The notes below the pieces were generated by a model that was given only the letters and a program-made list of their open reading frames with translations, was not told the DNA's origin and did no database searches. The position numbers and the translations under genes are program-made. DNA of 23,898 bases from contig JAMOBI010000026.1 of NCBI GenBank assembly GCA_039908105.1, positions 1 to 23,898 on the forward strand, in the 5' to 3' direction. This document shows, piece after piece, positions 23,376 through 23,898 of this stretch. Within the stretch, counting starts at the first letter, position 1; every line of letters starts with the position of its first letter. This stretch comes from Magnetaquiglobus sp039908105. Its GTDB lineage: Bacteria; Pseudomonadota; Magnetococcia; Magnetococcales; Magnetaquicoccaceae.

Positions 23376-23464
23376 CGTCTCTCCCGCCAGGAAAAATTTC
23401 AGTGAAGGATGATGGTGCATCATTCAGCCAAAGCCGGGAACCCCAGGAAAGAATTGGCGCTTAC

Positions 23465-23623
23465 ATCGAAGGTGCGCCCGAAGTCCTGAACGACGATCTC
23501 ACCGAGGCGCAAATCAAGGCGTTCCGGCTGCTGGTTGCCGACATACAGGTATGGTCAACGACAGGATGTCGATGTCATGCTTTCGGAAATCTTAAAAGGA
23601 ATTTTGAAGCATTTTTTTCTTGA
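23465..23623 (+). pseudogene. Possible remnant of an interrupted reading frame
   Basis: Immediately outside the IS66 tip, an open frame encodes about 52 residues beginning IEGAPEVLNDDLTEAQ and ending at TGA 23621-23623. The part upstream of it in frame lies inside the insertion sequence, so if this was a gene its 5' part was displaced by the insertion. I do not recognise the protein. It may be chance. Confidence 0.2.
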
Positions 23624-23648
23624 ACAACATGAAGATTATGGGTAATAA

Positions 23649-23679
23649 TTGCGAAAAATGGCACATATGTAGCTATAAT
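23649..23679 (+). promoter_or_regulatory. Possible promoter in AT-rich gap
   Basis: A perfect TATAAT lies at 23674-23679 with TTGCGA (23649-23654, 4 of 6) 19 nt upstream. The region 23590-23720 is markedly AT-rich compared with its neighbours. It could drive the gene starting at 23792, giving a leader of about 105 nt. The spacer is longer than ideal. Confidence 0.3.
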
Positions 23680-23791
23680 AATTACAGATTGTTGACTGCA
23701 CGGAAGCTGATTTTCAGAGTTGGATGGGAGCAGTTGAATCGATCTGCATCACAATTTCGCCAACCCTTAAATTCCTTACGGGGGGATGTCC

Positions 23792-23898
23792 ATGCTTCAG
23801 GATGCAGCGGACGAGACGATTTTTTTGTCTCTGGAGGAGTTGATTCTCGCGCGTGAGGCGTTGGGGATTGGGCGTGGTTTGGCGAAGGTATCGGGCGG
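23792..23898 (+). CDS. 5' end of an unrecognised gene, cut by window edge
   Basis: ATG at 23792 with GGGGG 6-7 nt upstream opens a frame of 35 codons that continues past the window. The product begins MLQDAADETIFLSLEELILA and is followed by REALGIGRGLAK. The SLEEL segment faintly resembles the N-terminus of DUF58 proteins, but too little is present to call. The clean ribosome site and open frame make it a likely real gene. Confidence 0.5.
   Translation, partial: MLQDAADETIFLSLEELILAREALGIGRGLAKVSG

Larger units (their letters stand above)
22746..23464 (-). mobile_element. Decayed IS66-family insertion sequence
   Basis: The element reads on the - strand. Its left tip is GTAAGCGCC at 23464 down to 23456, the usual IS66 terminal sequence as I recall it. 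An intact tnpA, the first 20 or so codons of tnpB, and an internal piece of tnpC follow. Most of tnpB and the catalytic part of tnpC are deleted. No matching right-hand terminal repeat is visible near 22740, so that end is lost. It cannot transpose by itself. Confidence 0.75.

Overview
The window reads as chromosomal DNA of a Gram-negative proteobacterium. It has an outer-membrane efflux protein, a type I secretion system, a complete Rnf complex, a P-loop Fe-S carrier and a SUV3-like helicase. The gene mix and the style of dispersed repeats suggest a relative of the Magnetococcales or another early-branching alphaproteobacterium. That placement is inference only, because no rRNA or phylogenetic marker is present.

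Layout. 1-1264 has no intact gene. It holds a long imperfect inverted repeat, two copies of a hairpin-rich dispersed repeat, a tandem double hairpin, a transposase C-terminal remnant and a terminator-like hairpin. 1265-2380 (+) is a GT4 glycosyltransferase. 2610-5441 (-) is a TolC-type outer-membrane protein fused to two SPOR domains. It is transcribed divergently from a tightly overlapping + strand operon (5657-12002) of two different ABC permease/ATPases and an HlyD-type adaptor with a very long Pro/Thr/Ala-repeat N-terminus. Together these four genes make a full type I secretion channel, but no substrate gene is visible. 12124-12543 (-) is a stand-alone receiver protein.

12710-17764 (-) is a complete rnfABCDGE operon in the usual order, with ATGA overlaps at C/D and G/E and a terminator-like palindrome behind it. 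It encodes a membrane ferredoxin:NAD+ oxidoreductase that pumps ions. Divergent from it is apbC/mrp (18018-19100, +), with a good sigma70-type promoter, followed by a SUV3-family RNA helicase (19122-21317). 21318-21731 holds two more repeat copies in opposite orientation. 21732-22733 (+) is a type I glyceraldehyde-3-phosphate dehydrogenase with unusual residues beside the catalytic Cys. 22746-23464 is a decayed IS66 element. The right end carries an AT-rich gap and the 5' end of a gene that runs off the window.

The most unusual content is the secretion locus: both ABC subunits have broken nucleotide-binding motifs, the outer-membrane partner has a peptidoglycan-binding tail, and the adaptor has a repeat-rich cytoplasmic extension. 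The second notable item is the dispersed repeat, whose copies show a compensatory base-pair change in a 15-bp hairpin.
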